Assembly (NCBI GenBank): GCA_032622095.1
Contig: CP136065.1
Coordinates: 35,188,732 to 35,252,731 of the forward strand
Length of the DNA stretch: 64,000 bases
Direction of reading: 5' to 3'
DNA from: Siphonodentalium dalli
Lineage: Eukaryota; Mollusca; Scaphopoda; Gadilida; Siphonodentaliidae
This document shows, one piece after another, positions 1 through 11,600 of this stretch. The first letter of the stretch is position 1. The number at the start of each line of letters is the position of its first letter. Below the pieces are notes generated by a model, which was given only the letters and a program-made list of their open reading frames with translations, made no database searches and was not told the origin of the DNA. The translations under genes and the position numbers were made by a program.

Positions 1-24
1 TACCCTCCAGCGCACCTTAATTAA

Positions 25-211
25 TGTCCACACCGCGATGCTATCAAAGGAACTATAAAATATGTCGGGAGACTACCAAAATTGCTCAAATAGTACACAT
101 GGGGTGAAGAATCGTGAATAAAAACGAATGGACGCCTGACATAAACAGAAAATGAAAAAAAAATGAAGAAAATATAAAAATTGTCCACACCGCGACATGT
201 CCACACCTCGA
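25..211 (+). repeat. Iteron-like cluster of TGTCCACACCGCGA
   Basis: Exact copies of TGTCCACACCGCGA lie at 25-38 and 182-195, and a near copy (TGTCCACACCTCGA) at 198-211. A fourth near copy (TATCCACACCGCGA) lies at 3064-3077, just before the next monomer start. All are on the same strand, and the cluster spans about 0.38 kb per monomer across the unit junction. This spacing fits repeated protein-binding sites, but no binding protein can be named. Confidence 0.6.
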
Positions 212-352
212 CGCAGAATAACGTTACAGCCAGCCACAGACACATTTCACGATTAGAATATTTGGGTGGTTCTGTTGTAAAAGAGTCAACACGATGTACA
301 TACACATATAGTTCCTATTGGATGGGGGGGAATGAGTGAGTGAGTGGGGGGG

Positions 353-787
353 GGGGGTGTGCTCAGATATAGAAGCAGATGACAATTTGAAAATCAACTG
401 TTTCGGTACATTTCAACAATCGTTCTGCCTGTGGGACGATTTCCGGCTCGTATGGTATAGCAAAGGCGTCAATGACACATTTTGGGCCATCGGAATATCT
501 CACCGACAATTCAATCTGATTGAGCTCATCGAAAAACCCCTAAATACCAAATTTCAGTTCGATATCTTGAAACATGTAAGAGAAATCCATCGACATTGTT
601 TTCTATTCACGGTAAATTCTCTTTGCAATTTGGCGAACCCCTTGAGGAACAGAGTTTGATTGACGTATGTTCACGTTGTCTACACCAGAGTTCCTCCGTC
701 GTTTGGCGTCAAACCAAGTGTACGATGGACCAGGGCATGCCCGACTTGATAGGAATCGGCATTTATGCGATCAAATTCTGTTTCCTA
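353..787 (+). pseudogene. Possible decayed exon in each monomer, frameshifted in most copies
   Basis: Downstream of a variable G run, the sequence from TGTGCTCAG can be read as protein for about 145 codons, but only if the A run in CATCGAAAA...CCCC has six A. In copy 1 and most others the run has five A, so the frame breaks there. No ATG begins the frame. A CTCAG immediately upstream could be a splice acceptor, which is why an exon relic is suggested. I do not recognise a family. The open frame could equally be chance. Confidence 0.25.
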
Positions 788-1154
788 TGATCAGATCTGT
801 ACCTTGTATTCGTTGACCTCTTAGAGAGTTTGAACTCTAAGTCTCGCCCACAAAACACACAAATTTCCACCATCTATATTCAAATGGCCGTATCCCATAG
901 ACGTCTCAACGTGCGGAGCTGCATGTGCGATACGTCGTTTGGACATATACATCGTCGGCTACTCCGTGATGTACGTGTTGATAATTCAACTGTTAAAGGG
1001 CAAATGGCAAACAAGTGGCAAAAGTTTGGTTGGTTTCCATTAATCATGATATTCGAATTAAACACACGTTTTGGAGAAAGAGCGAATTTGACAATGACGT
1101 CGCCCTGATTCAACCCAGAAACGTCATTAGCACATGCTGTAATGAACGACCTTG

Positions 1155-1354
1155 ATTGGCCTTGACCTTGCCCAATAATTTGGCCAAATGTCATTTTCGT
1201 GGTCACCAATATCTGTGCTACATACTCGCATAAAATTCATCGGCATGTGACATATGTCATTTTTTCAGAATTTTCTGGACGAATTTGTTCATTTAAGGGA
1301 GAATCACCCATATATATGCGAGCATCGCATATAAAAGAGAATACCTTGACCTTG
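1155..1354 (+). promoter_or_regulatory. Promoter-like cluster in each monomer (candidate only)
   Basis: The stretch holds an inverted CCAAT (1155-1159), TGACCTTG (1163-1170), a CCAAT (1172-1176), TATAAAAG (1330-1337) and a second TGACCTTG (about 1347-1354). TGACCTTGA-type sites are known half-sites for orphan nuclear receptors of the SF-1/ERR type. No open reading frame of note follows, so any transcript would be non-coding. Copy 12 has lost the TATA match (CATGTAAAAG at about 36891-36900). Chance occurrence in an AT-rich unit is possible. Confidence 0.25.
1284..1316. repeat. Outermost inverted arm, left partner of 2661-2698
   Basis: The block containing TTTAAGGGAGAATCACCCAT recurs inverted at 2661-2698 as ATGGGTGATTCCCCCTTAAA. 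The inverted symmetry of the monomer therefore reaches well beyond the fold-back element, covering about 1.4 kb. Confidence 0.65.
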
Positions 1355-1373
1355 TAAGCCAGTGCATTCTCTT

Positions 1374-1396
1374 AAATATGCGAGACTCGCATATTT
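1374..1396. repeat. Short perfect palindrome with 11-bp arms
   Basis: AAATATGCGAG is followed by a single A and then its complement CTCGCATATTT. A related but less symmetric sequence (ATATGCGAGCATCGCATAT) lies about 50 bp upstream. These two near-copies could be dimer-binding sites or remnants of another small element. Confidence 0.6.
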
Positions 1397-1826
1397 TAGA
1401 GACCACTGGCACAGGATCTTTATTGCTGCACCAGCCATGAATTCAGCCTGTGACGCCATGACACATTCTTGTTAAAGAGCCCACCGTCCAAACTATGATA
1501 TTTCAGAGTGATTAATTGTTGTGTTTCAACACTTATGGTGTGCATGTTGAGGTACCATTTTCAAGATTGTCGTGTGCAATCTTGCTCATTAGCACTTTTA
1601 GTAGAAAAAATATGATCAGACACGATTTCCCAAGGGATTTTGCAGTATTGTTAAATAATCACACATAAATCTTTCACACCACTTTTGAACAGTTATCGAT
1701 TCTCTCTTAAGCGTCGGCGATAAGTCGACATTTAAACATTATTTCATTGCACGGTACACCGGTCGTTATAAAATGGCTCACCCCAATGCCCGTGACCACT
1801 TGTTCTAGCCTTGAAATTGTGCGTCT

Positions 1827-1899
1827 GTCCCCAGATGGTGAATTTAGTGATGCTACCCCGCTTATCGGGCTAGCATCACCAAATTCACCCTCTGGGGAC
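1827..1899. repeat. Hairpin module 1 of the fold-back element
   Basis: An imperfect palindrome runs from GTCCCCAGATGGTGAATTT to CACCCTCTGGGGAC, with arms meeting near the CCCCGCTTATCGGG loop region. It is the left-arm partner of module 4 (2248-2331). Copies 5-8 and 10, among others, carry an extra C in this loop-side run. Confidence 0.75.
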
Positions 1900-1919
1900 C
1901 TCATTCTGCTTGCACCCCA

Positions 1920-2013
1920 GCAGAATGAGGTTCCCAGATGGTGAATTTGGTGATGCTAGCCCGCTATGCGGGGTAGCATCACTAAATTCACCCCCCCCGG
2001 GACCTCATTCTGC
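1920..2013. repeat. Hairpin module 2 with variable C run
   Basis: The module starts with GCAGAATGAGG and ends with its exact complement CCTCATTCTGC. Inside, GGTGAATTTGGTGATGCTAG pairs with the CATCACTAAATTCACC side. A C run next to CGGGACC varies from about 7 to 12 bases between copies. The adjoining CCTCATTCTGC at 1899-1909 makes a smaller hairpin with the left edge of this module. Confidence 0.75.
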
Positions 2014-2152
2014 AAATGCCAGACAAAGTGTTGTTTTTTCGACAAAATTTCAGTCACTTTATTAATTCCAACCCCGGTGGACTTCCCTCTTTTGTCGTGA
2101 CCCTGCAAGTTAAGCAACAAGTACAAGCCTTGAAATAGTGTGTCGGTCATTT

Positions 2153-2237
2153 GCAGAATGAGGTTCCTAGGGGGTGAATTTAGTTATGCATAGTGGGCTA
2201 GCATCACCAAATTCACACTCTGTGAACCTCATTCTGC
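2153..2237. repeat. Hairpin module 3 of the fold-back element
   Basis: The module is flanked by GCAGAATGAGG and CCTCATTCTGC, like module 2, but its inner arms are more diverged (TTAGTTATGCATAGTGGGC). From copy 7 onward the inner sequence reads ATAGCGGGC instead of ATAGTGGGC, one of the variants that splits the array into left and right families. Confidence 0.7.
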
Positions 2238-2247
2238 TGAGGTGTAA

Positions 2248-2331
2248 GCAGAATGAGGTCCCCAGAGGGTGAATTTGGTGTTGCTAGCCCGCAATGCGGG
2301 GTAGCATAACTAAATTCACCTTCTGGGGGAC
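2248..2331. repeat. Hairpin module 4 of the fold-back element
   Basis: The palindrome runs from GCAGAATGAGGTCCCCAGAG to CACCTTCTGGGGGAC around a GCCCGCAATGCGGGG core. It is the inverted partner of module 1. Modules 1-4 look like related short palindromic elements that were duplicated and inverted within the monomer. Confidence 0.7.
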
Positions 2332-2543
2332 AGATGCACTATTTCAAGGCTAGAACAAGTAGTCACGGGCATTTTATAACGACCGTTGCCTTTGAAATAA
2401 TGTTTAATTGTCGATTTATCGCCGACGCTTAAGAGAAACTCGATAACTGTTCAAAAGTGGTGTGAAAGATTTATGTGTGATTATTTAACAATACTGCAAA
2501 ATCCCTTGGGAAATCGTGTCTGATCATATTTTTTCTACTAACA

Positions 2544-2650
2544 GTTGCTTAACTTGCAGCGTCACGGCAAGAGGGAAGTCGCCCCCATCTCGTCCACCGG
2601 GGTTGGAATTAATAAAGTGACTGAAATTTTTGCGAAAAACACTTTGCCAA
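2544..2650. repeat. Inverted duplicate of the fold-back centre
   Basis: The segment beginning GTTGCTTAACTTGCAG is an inverted, diverged copy of the fold-back centre at 2022-2120. Both contain CCACCGGGGTTGGAATTAAT and AATAAAGTGACTGAAATTT on the same relative strand. The central copy lacks the GCCCCCATCTCGT stretch found here. This shows that the monomer was built by nested inverted duplications. Confidence 0.75.
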
Positions 2651-5600
2651 TACATTCTCTTATATATGGGTGATTCCCCCTTAAACGGACAAATTGATGT
2701 CTCGTGTACAATTGTTCCATAAAAATATGATTGTGCCACAAACAAGACCTATTGTGGCCTTCCATTTCACTGAGGAGCATGTGGCACAACGTTATGGTAT
2801 AACAGTATTGTAATATATCAACACATGCCTTTAGTTACATGATCAAAACAACGAGAAAACACGAAAATCGCACTGTCTCATCGCCTAACTGCGAAATTTC
2901 ATTTTATTCCTATTAAGTTATCTTACCTCTAATTGACAGAGAACGTGCAGTGTTATGTTATTTCTTGGACTGTTTATCTATGAATATCATTTATGATGCA
3001 CGTTTTTCGTGGTTTGATGTAAATATTGACTCTGAAACATCGAAAACCGCCTGTCTCGAGAAATATCCACACCGCGACATTATTTACAATATAGGCTATC
3101 CCGGTTCCATTTTAACTAAGGTCAACAACCTACCATATGCATAAGAAAGTTTTGCCTTTTGACATTTTGTTTTGAAGATTTTGGACAATATAAAGAATCG
3201 AAACACATGAAAAATGAGACGAAAATAAGTGTACCCTCCAGCGCACCTTAATTAATGTCCACACCGCGATGCTATCAAAGGAACTATAAAATATGTCGGG
3301 AGACTACCAAAATTGCTCAAATAGTACACATGGGGTGAAGAATCGTGAATAAAAACGAATGGACGCCTGACATAAACAGAAAATGAAAAAAAAATGAAGA
3401 AAATATAAAAATTGTCCACACCGCGACATGTCCACACCTCGACGCAGAATAACGTTACAGCCAGCCACAGACACATTTCACGATTAGAATATTTGGGTGG
3501 TTCTGTTGTAAAAGAGTCAACACGATGTACATACACATATAGTTCCTATTGGATGGGGGGGGAATGAGTGAGTGAGTGGGGGGGGGGTGTGCTCAGATAT
3601 AGAAGCAGATGACAATTTGAAAATCAACTGTTTCGGTACATTTCAACAATCGTTCTGCCTGTGGGACGATTTCCGGCTCGTATGGTATAGCAAAGGCGTC
3701 AATGACACATTTTGGGCCATCGGAATATCTCACGGACAATTCAATCTGATTGAGCTCATCGAAAAACCCCTAAATACCAAATTTCAGTTCGATATCTTGA
3801 AACATGTAAGAGAAATCCATCGACATTGTTTTCTATTCACGGTAAATTCTCTTTGCAATTTGGCGAACCCCTTGAGGAACAGAGTTTGATTGACGTATGT
3901 TCACGTTGTCTACACCAGAGTTCCTCCGTCGTTTGGCGTCAAACCAAGTGTACGATGGACCAGGGCATGCCCGACTTGATAGGAATCGGCATTTATGCGA
4001 TCAAATTCTGTTTCCTATGATCAGATCTGTACCTTGTATTCGTTGACCTCTTAGAGAGTTTGAACTCTAAGTCTCGCCCACAAAACACACAAATTTCCAC
4101 CATCTATATTCAAATGGCCGTATCCCATAGACGTCTCAACGTGCGGAGCTGCATGTGCGATACGTCGTTTGGACATATACATCGTCGGCTACTCCGTGAT
4201 GTACGTGTTGATAATTCAACTGTTAAAGGGCAAATGGCAAACAAGTGGCAAAAGTTTGGTTGGTTTCCATTAATCATGATATTCGAATTAAACACACGTT
4301 TTGGAGAAAGAGCGAATTTGACAATGACGTCGCCCTGATTCAACCCAGAAACGTCATTAGCACATGCTGTAATGAACGACCTTGATTGGCCTTGACCTTG
4401 CCCAATAATTTGGCCAAATGTCATTTTCGTGGTCACCAATATCTGTGCTACATACTCGCATAAAATTCATCGGCATGTGACATATGTCATTTTTTCAGAA
4501 TTTTCTGGACGAATTTGTTCATTTAAGGGAGAATCACCCATATATATGCGAGCATCGCATATAAAAGAGAATACCTTGACCTTGTAAGCCAGTGCATTCT
4601 CTTAAATATGCGAGACTCGCATATTTTAGAGACCACTGGCACAGGATCTTTATTGCTGCACCAGCCATGAATTCAGCCTGTGACGCCATGACACATTCTT
4701 GTTAAAGAGCCCACCGTCCAAACTATGATATTTCAGAGTGATTAATTGTTGTGTTTCAACACTTATGGTGTGCATGTTGAGGTACCATTTTCAAGATTGT
4801 CGTGTGCAATCTTGCTCATTAGCACTTTTAGTAGAAAAAATATGATCAGACACGATTTCCCAAGGGATTTTGCAGTATTGTTAAATAATCACACATAAAT
4901 CTTTCACACCACTTTTGAACAGTTATCGATTCTCTCTTAAGCGTCGGCGATAAGTCGACATTTAAACATTATTTCATTGCACGGTACACCGGTCGTTATA
5001 AAATGGCTCACCCCAATTCCCGTGACCACTTGTTCTAGCCTTGAAATTGTGCGTCTGTCCCCAGATGGTGAATTTAGTGATGCTACCCCGCTTATCGGGC
5101 TAGCATCACCAAATTCACCCTCTGGGGACCTCATTCTGCTTGCACCCCAGCAGAATGAGGTTCCCAGATGGTGAATTTGGTGATGCTAGCCCGCTATGCG
5201 GGGTAGCATCACTAAATTCACCCCCCCCCGGGACCTCATTCTGCAAATGCCAGACAAAGTGTTGTTTTTTCGACAAAATTTCAGTCACTTTATTAATTCC
5301 AACCCCGGTGGACTTCCCTCTTTTGTCGTGACCCTGCAAGTTAAGCAACAAGTACAAGCCTTGAAATAGTGTGTCGGTCATTTGCAGAATGAGGTTCCCA
5401 GGGGGTGAATTTAGTTATGCATAGTGGGCTAGCATCACCAAATTCACACTCGGTGAACCTCATTCTGCTGAGGTGTAAGCAGAATGAGGTCCCCAGAGGG
5501 TGAATTTGGTGTTGCTAGCCCGCAATGCGGGGTAGCATAACTAAATTCACCTTCTGGGGGACAGATGCACTATTTCAAGGCTAGAACAAGTAGTCACGGG

Positions 5601-8600
5601 CATTTTATAACGACCGTTGCCTTTGAAATAATGTTTAATTGTCGATTTATCGCCGACGCTTAAGAGAAACTCGATAACTGTTCAAAAGTGGTGTGAAAGA
5701 TTTATGTGTGATTATTTAACAATACTGCAAAATCCCTTGGGAAATCGTGTCTGATCATATTTTTTCTACTAACAGTTGCTTAACTTGCAGCGTCACGGCA
5801 AGAGGGAAGTCGCCCCCATCTCGTCCACCGGGGTTGGAATTAATAAAGTGACTGAAATTTTGGCGAAAAACACTTTGCCAATACATTCTCTTATATATGG
5901 GTGATTCCCCCTTAAACGGACAAATTGATGTCTCGTGTACAATTGTTCCATAAAAATATGATTGTGCCACAAACAAGACCTATTGTGGCCTTCCATTTCA
6001 CTGAGGAGCATGTGGCACAACGTTATGGTATAACAGTATTGTAATATATCAACACATGCCTTTAGTTACATGATCAAAACAACGAGAAAACACGAAAATC
6101 GCACTGTCTCATCGCCTAACTGCGAAATTTCATTTTATTCCTATTAAGTTATCTTACCTCTAATTGACAGAGAACGTGCAGTGTTATGTTATTTCTTGGA
6201 CTGTTTATCTATGAATATCATTTATGATGCACGTTTTTCGTGGTTTGATGTAAATATTGACTCTGAAACATCGAAAACCGCCTGTCTCGAGAAATATCCA
6301 CACCGCGACATTATTTACAATATAGGCTATCCCGGTTCCATTTTAACTAAGGTCAACAACCTACCATATGCATAAGAAAGTTTTGCCTTTTGACATTTTG
6401 TTTTGAAGATTTTGGACAATATAAAGAATCGAAACACATGAAAAATGAGACGAAAATAAGTGTACCCTCCAGCGCACCTTAATTAATGTCCACACCGCGA
6501 TGCTATCAAAGGAACTATAAAATATGTCGGGAGACTACCAAAATTGCTCAAATAGTACACATGGGGTGAAGAATCGTGAATAAAAACGAATGGACGCCTG
6601 ACATAAACAGAAAATGAAAAAAAAATGAAGAAAATATAAAAATTGTCCACACCGCGACATGTCCACACCTCGACGCAGAATAACGTTACAGCCAGCCACA
6701 GACACATTTCACGATTAGAATATTTGGGTGGTTCTGTTGTAAAAGAGTCAACACGATGTACATACACATATAGTTCCTATTGGATGGGGGGGAATGAGTG
6801 AGTGAGTGGGGGGGGGTGTGCTCAGATATAGAAGCAGATGACAATTTGAAAATCAACTGTTTCGGTACATTTCAACAATCGTTCTGCCTGTGGGACGATT
6901 TCCGGCTCGTATGGTATAGCAAAGGCGTCAATGACACATTTTGGGCCATCGGAATATCTCACCGACAATTCAATCTGATTGAGCTCATCGAAAAACCCCT
7001 AAATACCAAATTTCAGTTCGATATCTTGAAACATGTAAGAGAAATCCATCGACATTGTTTTCTATTCACGGTAAATTCTCTTTGCAATTTGGCGAACCCC
7101 TTGAGGAACAGAGTTTGATTGACGTATGTTCACGTTGTCTACACCAGAGTTCCTCCGTCGTTTGGCGTCAAACCAAGTGTACGATGGACCAGGGCATGCC
7201 CGACTTGATAGGAATCGGCATTTATGCGATCAAATTCTGTTTCCTATGATCAGATCTGTACCTTGTATTCGTTGACCTCTTAGAGAGTTTGAACTCTAAG
7301 TCTCGCCCACAAAACACACAAATTTCCACCATCTATATTCAAATGGCCGTATCCCATAGACGTCTCAACGTGCGGAGCTGCATGTGCGATACGTCGTTTG
7401 GACATATACATCGTCGGCTACTCCGTGATGTACGTGTTGATAATTCAACTGTTAAAGGGCAAATGGCAAACAAGTGGCAAAAGTTTGGTTGGTTTCCATT
7501 AATCATGATATTCGAATTAAACACACGTTTTGGAGAAAGAGCGAATTTGACAATGACGTCGCCCTGATTCAACCCAGAAACGTCATTAGCACATGCTGTA
7601 ATGAACGACCTTGATTGGCCTTGACCTTGCCCAATAATTTGGCCAAATGTCATTTTCGTGGTCACCAATATCTGTGCTACATACTCGCATAAAATTCATC
7701 GGCATGTGACATATGTCATTTTTTCAGAATTTTCTGGACGAATTTGTTCATTTAAGGGAGAATCACCCATATATATGCGAGCATCGCATATAAAAGAGAA
7801 TACCTTGACCTTGTAAGCCAGTGCATTCTCTTAAATATGCGAGACTCGCATATTTTAGAGACCACTGGCACAGGATCTTTATTGCTGCACCAGCCATGAA
7901 TTCAGCCTGTGACGCCATGACACATTCTTGTTAAAGAGCCCACCGTCCAAACTATGATATTTCAGAGTGATTAATTGTTGTGTTTCAACACTTATGGTGT
8001 GCATGTTGAGGTACCATTTTCAAGATTGTCGTGTGCAATCTTGCTCATTAGCACTTTTAGTAGAAAAAATATGATCAGACACGATTTCCCAAGGGATTTT
8101 GCAGTATTGTTAAATAATCACACATAAATCTTTCACACCACTTTTGAACAGTTATCGATTCTCTCTTAAGCGTCGGCGATAAGTCGACATTTAAACATTA
8201 TTTCATTGCACGGTACACCGGTCGTTATAAAATGGCTCACCCCAATGCCCGTGACCACTTGTTCTAGCCTTGAAATTGTGCGTCTGTCCCCAGATGGTGA
8301 ATTTAGTGATGCTACCCCGCTTATCGGGCTAGCATCACCAAATTCACCCTCTGGGGACCTCATTCTGCTTGCACCCCAGCAGAATGAGGTTCCCAGATGG
8401 TGAATTTGGTGATGCTAGCCCGCTATGCGGGGTAGCATCACTAAATTCACCCCCCCCGGGACCTCATTCTGCAAATGCCAGACAAAGTGTTGTTTTTTCG
8501 ACAAAATTTCAGTCACTTTATTAATTCCAACCCCGGTGGACTTCCCTCTTTTGTCGTGACCCTGCAAGTTAAGCAACAAGTACAAGCCTTGAAATAGTGT

Positions 8601-11600
8601 GTCGGTCATTTGCAGAATGAGGTTCCTAGGGGGTGAATTTAGTTATGCATAGTGGGCTAGCATCACCAAATTCACACTCTGTGAACCTCATTCTGCTGAG
8701 GTGTAAGCAGAATGAGGTCCCCAGAGGGTGAATTTGGTGTTGCTAGCCCGCAATGCGGGGTAGCATAACTAAATTCACCTTCTGGGGGACAGATGCACTA
8801 TTTCAAGGCTAGAACAAGTAGTCACGGGCATTTTATAACGACCGTTGCCTTTGAAATAATGTTTAATTGTCGATTTATCGCCGACGCTTAAGAGAAACTC
8901 GATAACTGTTCAAAAGTGGTGTGAAAGATTTATGTGTGATTATTTAACAATACTGCAAAATCCCTTGGGAAATCGTGTCTGATCATATTTTTTCTACTAA
9001 CAGTTGCTTAACTTGCAGCGTCACGGCAAGAGGGAAGTCGCCCCCATCTCGTCCACCGGGGTTGGAATTAATAAAGTGACTGAAATTTTTGCGAAAAACA
9101 CTTTGCCAATACATTCTCTTATATATGGGTGATTCCCCCTTAAACGGACAAATTGATGTCTCGTGTACAATTGTTCCATAAAAATATGATTGTGCCACAA
9201 ACAAGACCTATTGTGGCCTTCCATTTCACTGAGGAGCATGTGGCACAACGTTATGGTATAACAGTATTGTAATATATCAACACATGCCTTTAGTTACATG
9301 ATCAAAACAACGAGAAAACACGAAAATCGCACTGTCTCATCGCCTAACTGCGAAATTTCATTTTATTCCTATTAAGTTATCTTACCTCTAATTGACAGAG
9401 AACGTGCAGTGTTATGTTATTTCTTGGACTGTTTATCTATGAATATCATTTATGATGCACGTTTTTCGTGGTTTGATGTAAATATTGACTCTGAAACATC
9501 GAAAACCGCCTGTCTCGAGAAATATCCACACCGCGACATTATTTACAATATAGGCTATCCCGGTTCCATTTTAACTAAGGTCAACAACCTACCATATGCA
9601 TAAGAAAGTTTTGCCTTTTGACATTTTGTTTTGAAGATTTTGGACAATATAAAGAATCGAAACACATGAAAAATGAGACGAAAATAAGTGTACCCTCCAG
9701 CGCACCTTAATTAATGTCCACACCGCGATGCTATCAAAGGAACTATAAAATATGTCGGGAGACTACCAAAATTGCTCAAATAGTACACATGGGGTGAAGA
9801 ATCGTGAATAAAAACGAATGGACGCCTGACATAAACAGAAAATGAAAAAAAAATGAAGAAAATATAAAAATTGTCCACACCGCGACATGTCCACACCTCG
9901 ACGCAGAATAACGTTACAGCCAGCCACAGACACATTTCACGATTAGAATATTTGGGTGGTTCTGTTGTAAAAGAGTCAACACGATGTACATACACATATA
10001 GTTCCTATTGGATGGGGGGGAATGAGTGAGTGAGTGGGGGGGGGTGTGCTCAGATATAGAAGCAGATGACAATTTGAAAATCAACTGTTTCGGTACATTT
10101 CAACAATCGTTCTGCCTGTGGGACGATTTCCGGCTCGTATGGTATAGCAAAGGCGTCAATGACACATTTTGGGCCATCGGAATATCTCACCGACAATTCA
10201 ATCTGATTGAGCTCATCGAAAAACCCCTAAATACCAAATTTCAGTTCGATATCTTGAAACATGTAAGAGAAATCCATCGACATTGTTTTCTATTCACGGT
10301 AAATTCTCTTTGCAATTTGGCGAACCCCTTGAGGAACAGAGTTTGATTGACGTATGTTCACGTTGTCTACACCAGAGTTCCTCCGTCGTTTGGCGTCAAA
10401 CCAAGTGTACGATGGACCAGGGCATGCCCGACTTGATAGGAATCGGCATTTATGCGATCAAATTCTGTTTCCTATGATCAGATCTGTACCTTGTATTCGT
10501 TGACCTCTTAGAGAGTTTGAACTCTAAGTCTCGCCCACAAAACACACAAATTTCCACCATCTATATTCAAATGGCCGTATCCCATAGACGTCTCAACGTG
10601 CGGAGCTGCATGTGCGATACGTCGTTTGGACATATACATCGTCGGCTACTCCGTGATGTACGTGTTGATAATTCAACTGTTAAAGGGCAAATGGCAAACA
10701 AGTGGCAAAAGTTTGGTTGGTTTCCATTAATCATGATATTCGAATTAAACACACGTTTTGGAGAAAGAGCGAATTTGACAATGACGTCGCCCTGATTCAA
10801 CCCAGAAACGTCATTAGCACATGCTGTAATGAACGACCTTGATTGGCCTTGACCTTGCCCAATAATTTGGCCAAATGTCATTTTCGTGGTCACCAATATC
10901 TGTGCTACATACTCGCATAAAATTCATCGGCATGTGACATATGTCATTTTTTCAGAATTTTCTGGACGAATTTGTTCATTTAAGGGAGAATCACCCATAT
11001 ATATGCGAGCATCGCATATAAAAGAGAATACCTTGACCTTGTAAGCCAGTGCATTCTCTTAAATATGCGAGACTCGCATATTTTAGAGACCACTGGCACA
11101 GGATCTTTATTGCTGCACCAGCCATGAATTCAGCCTGTGACGCCATGACACATTCTTGTTAAAGAGCCCACCGTCCAAACTATGATATTTCAGAGTGATT
11201 AATTGTTGTGTTTCAACACTTATGGTGTGCATGTTGAGGTACCATTTTCAAGATTGTCGTGTGCAATCTTGCTCATTAGCACTTTTAGTAGAAAAAATAT
11301 GATCAGACACGATTTCCCAAGGGATTTTGCAGTATTGTTAAATAATCACACATAAATCTTTCACACCACTTTTGAACAGTTATCGATTCTCTCTTAAGCG
11401 TCGGCGATAAGTCGACATTTAAACATTATTTCATTGCACGGTACACCGGTCGTTATAAAATGGCTCACCCCAATGCCCGTGACCACTTGTTCTAGCCTTG
11501 AAATTGTGCGTCTGTCCCCAGATGGTGAATTTAGTGATGCTACCCCCGCTTATCGGGCTAGCATCACCAAATTCACCCTCTGGGGACCTCATTCTGCTTG

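Larger units (their letters stand above)
1598..2541. repeat. Fold-back (long inverted repeat) element inside each monomer
   Basis: Described on copy 1; every full copy has it. The left arm (about 1598-1909) and right arm (about 2248-2541) are inverted copies of each other. They share the TTAGTAGAAAAAATATGATC end, the TCCCAAGGGATTTTGCAG block, the GCGTCGGCGATAA block and a GTCCCCAGA...GGTGAATTT block. The arms diverge by substitutions and small indels, so this is an old inverted duplication and not an assembly fold. The structure resembles a non-autonomous fold-back or MITE-like transposon. No transposase is present, and I cannot define a target-site duplication. The truncated copy 17 stops inside the left arm. 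Confidence 0.85.

Noticed and set aside
25-211. TGTCCACA motifs as bacterial DnaA boxes
   Set aside because: The context is metazoan and the match to TTATCCACA is partial. Only an iteron-like cluster is claimed.
21-305. Minus-strand 94-codon frame present in all 17 monomers
   Set aside because: It is unchanged in every copy, but so is the surrounding non-coding DNA. It is short, low-complexity (Phe/Ile/Ser rich) and has no recognisable family, so conservation reflects array homogeneity.
880-1209. Overlapping minus 109-codon and plus 92-codon frames in each monomer
   Set aside because: Two antisense frames cannot both be selected in such uniform DNA. Neither shows a domain, and the plus frame has no ATG start (it begins at TTG).
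1921-2237. Direct repeats of GCAGAATGAGG spaced about 90 bp, CRISPR-like at first sight
   Set aside because: The repeats alternate in orientation and form hairpins, the intervening sequences are related to each other, and the genome is animal. It is a palindromic element cluster.
2524-2789. Minus-strand 73- and 75-codon frames
   Set aside because: They run across the inverted duplicate of the fold-back centre, and their peptides (SHFINSNPGG, SVTLLIPTPVD) also appear in frames from the centre. They are by-products of the repeat.
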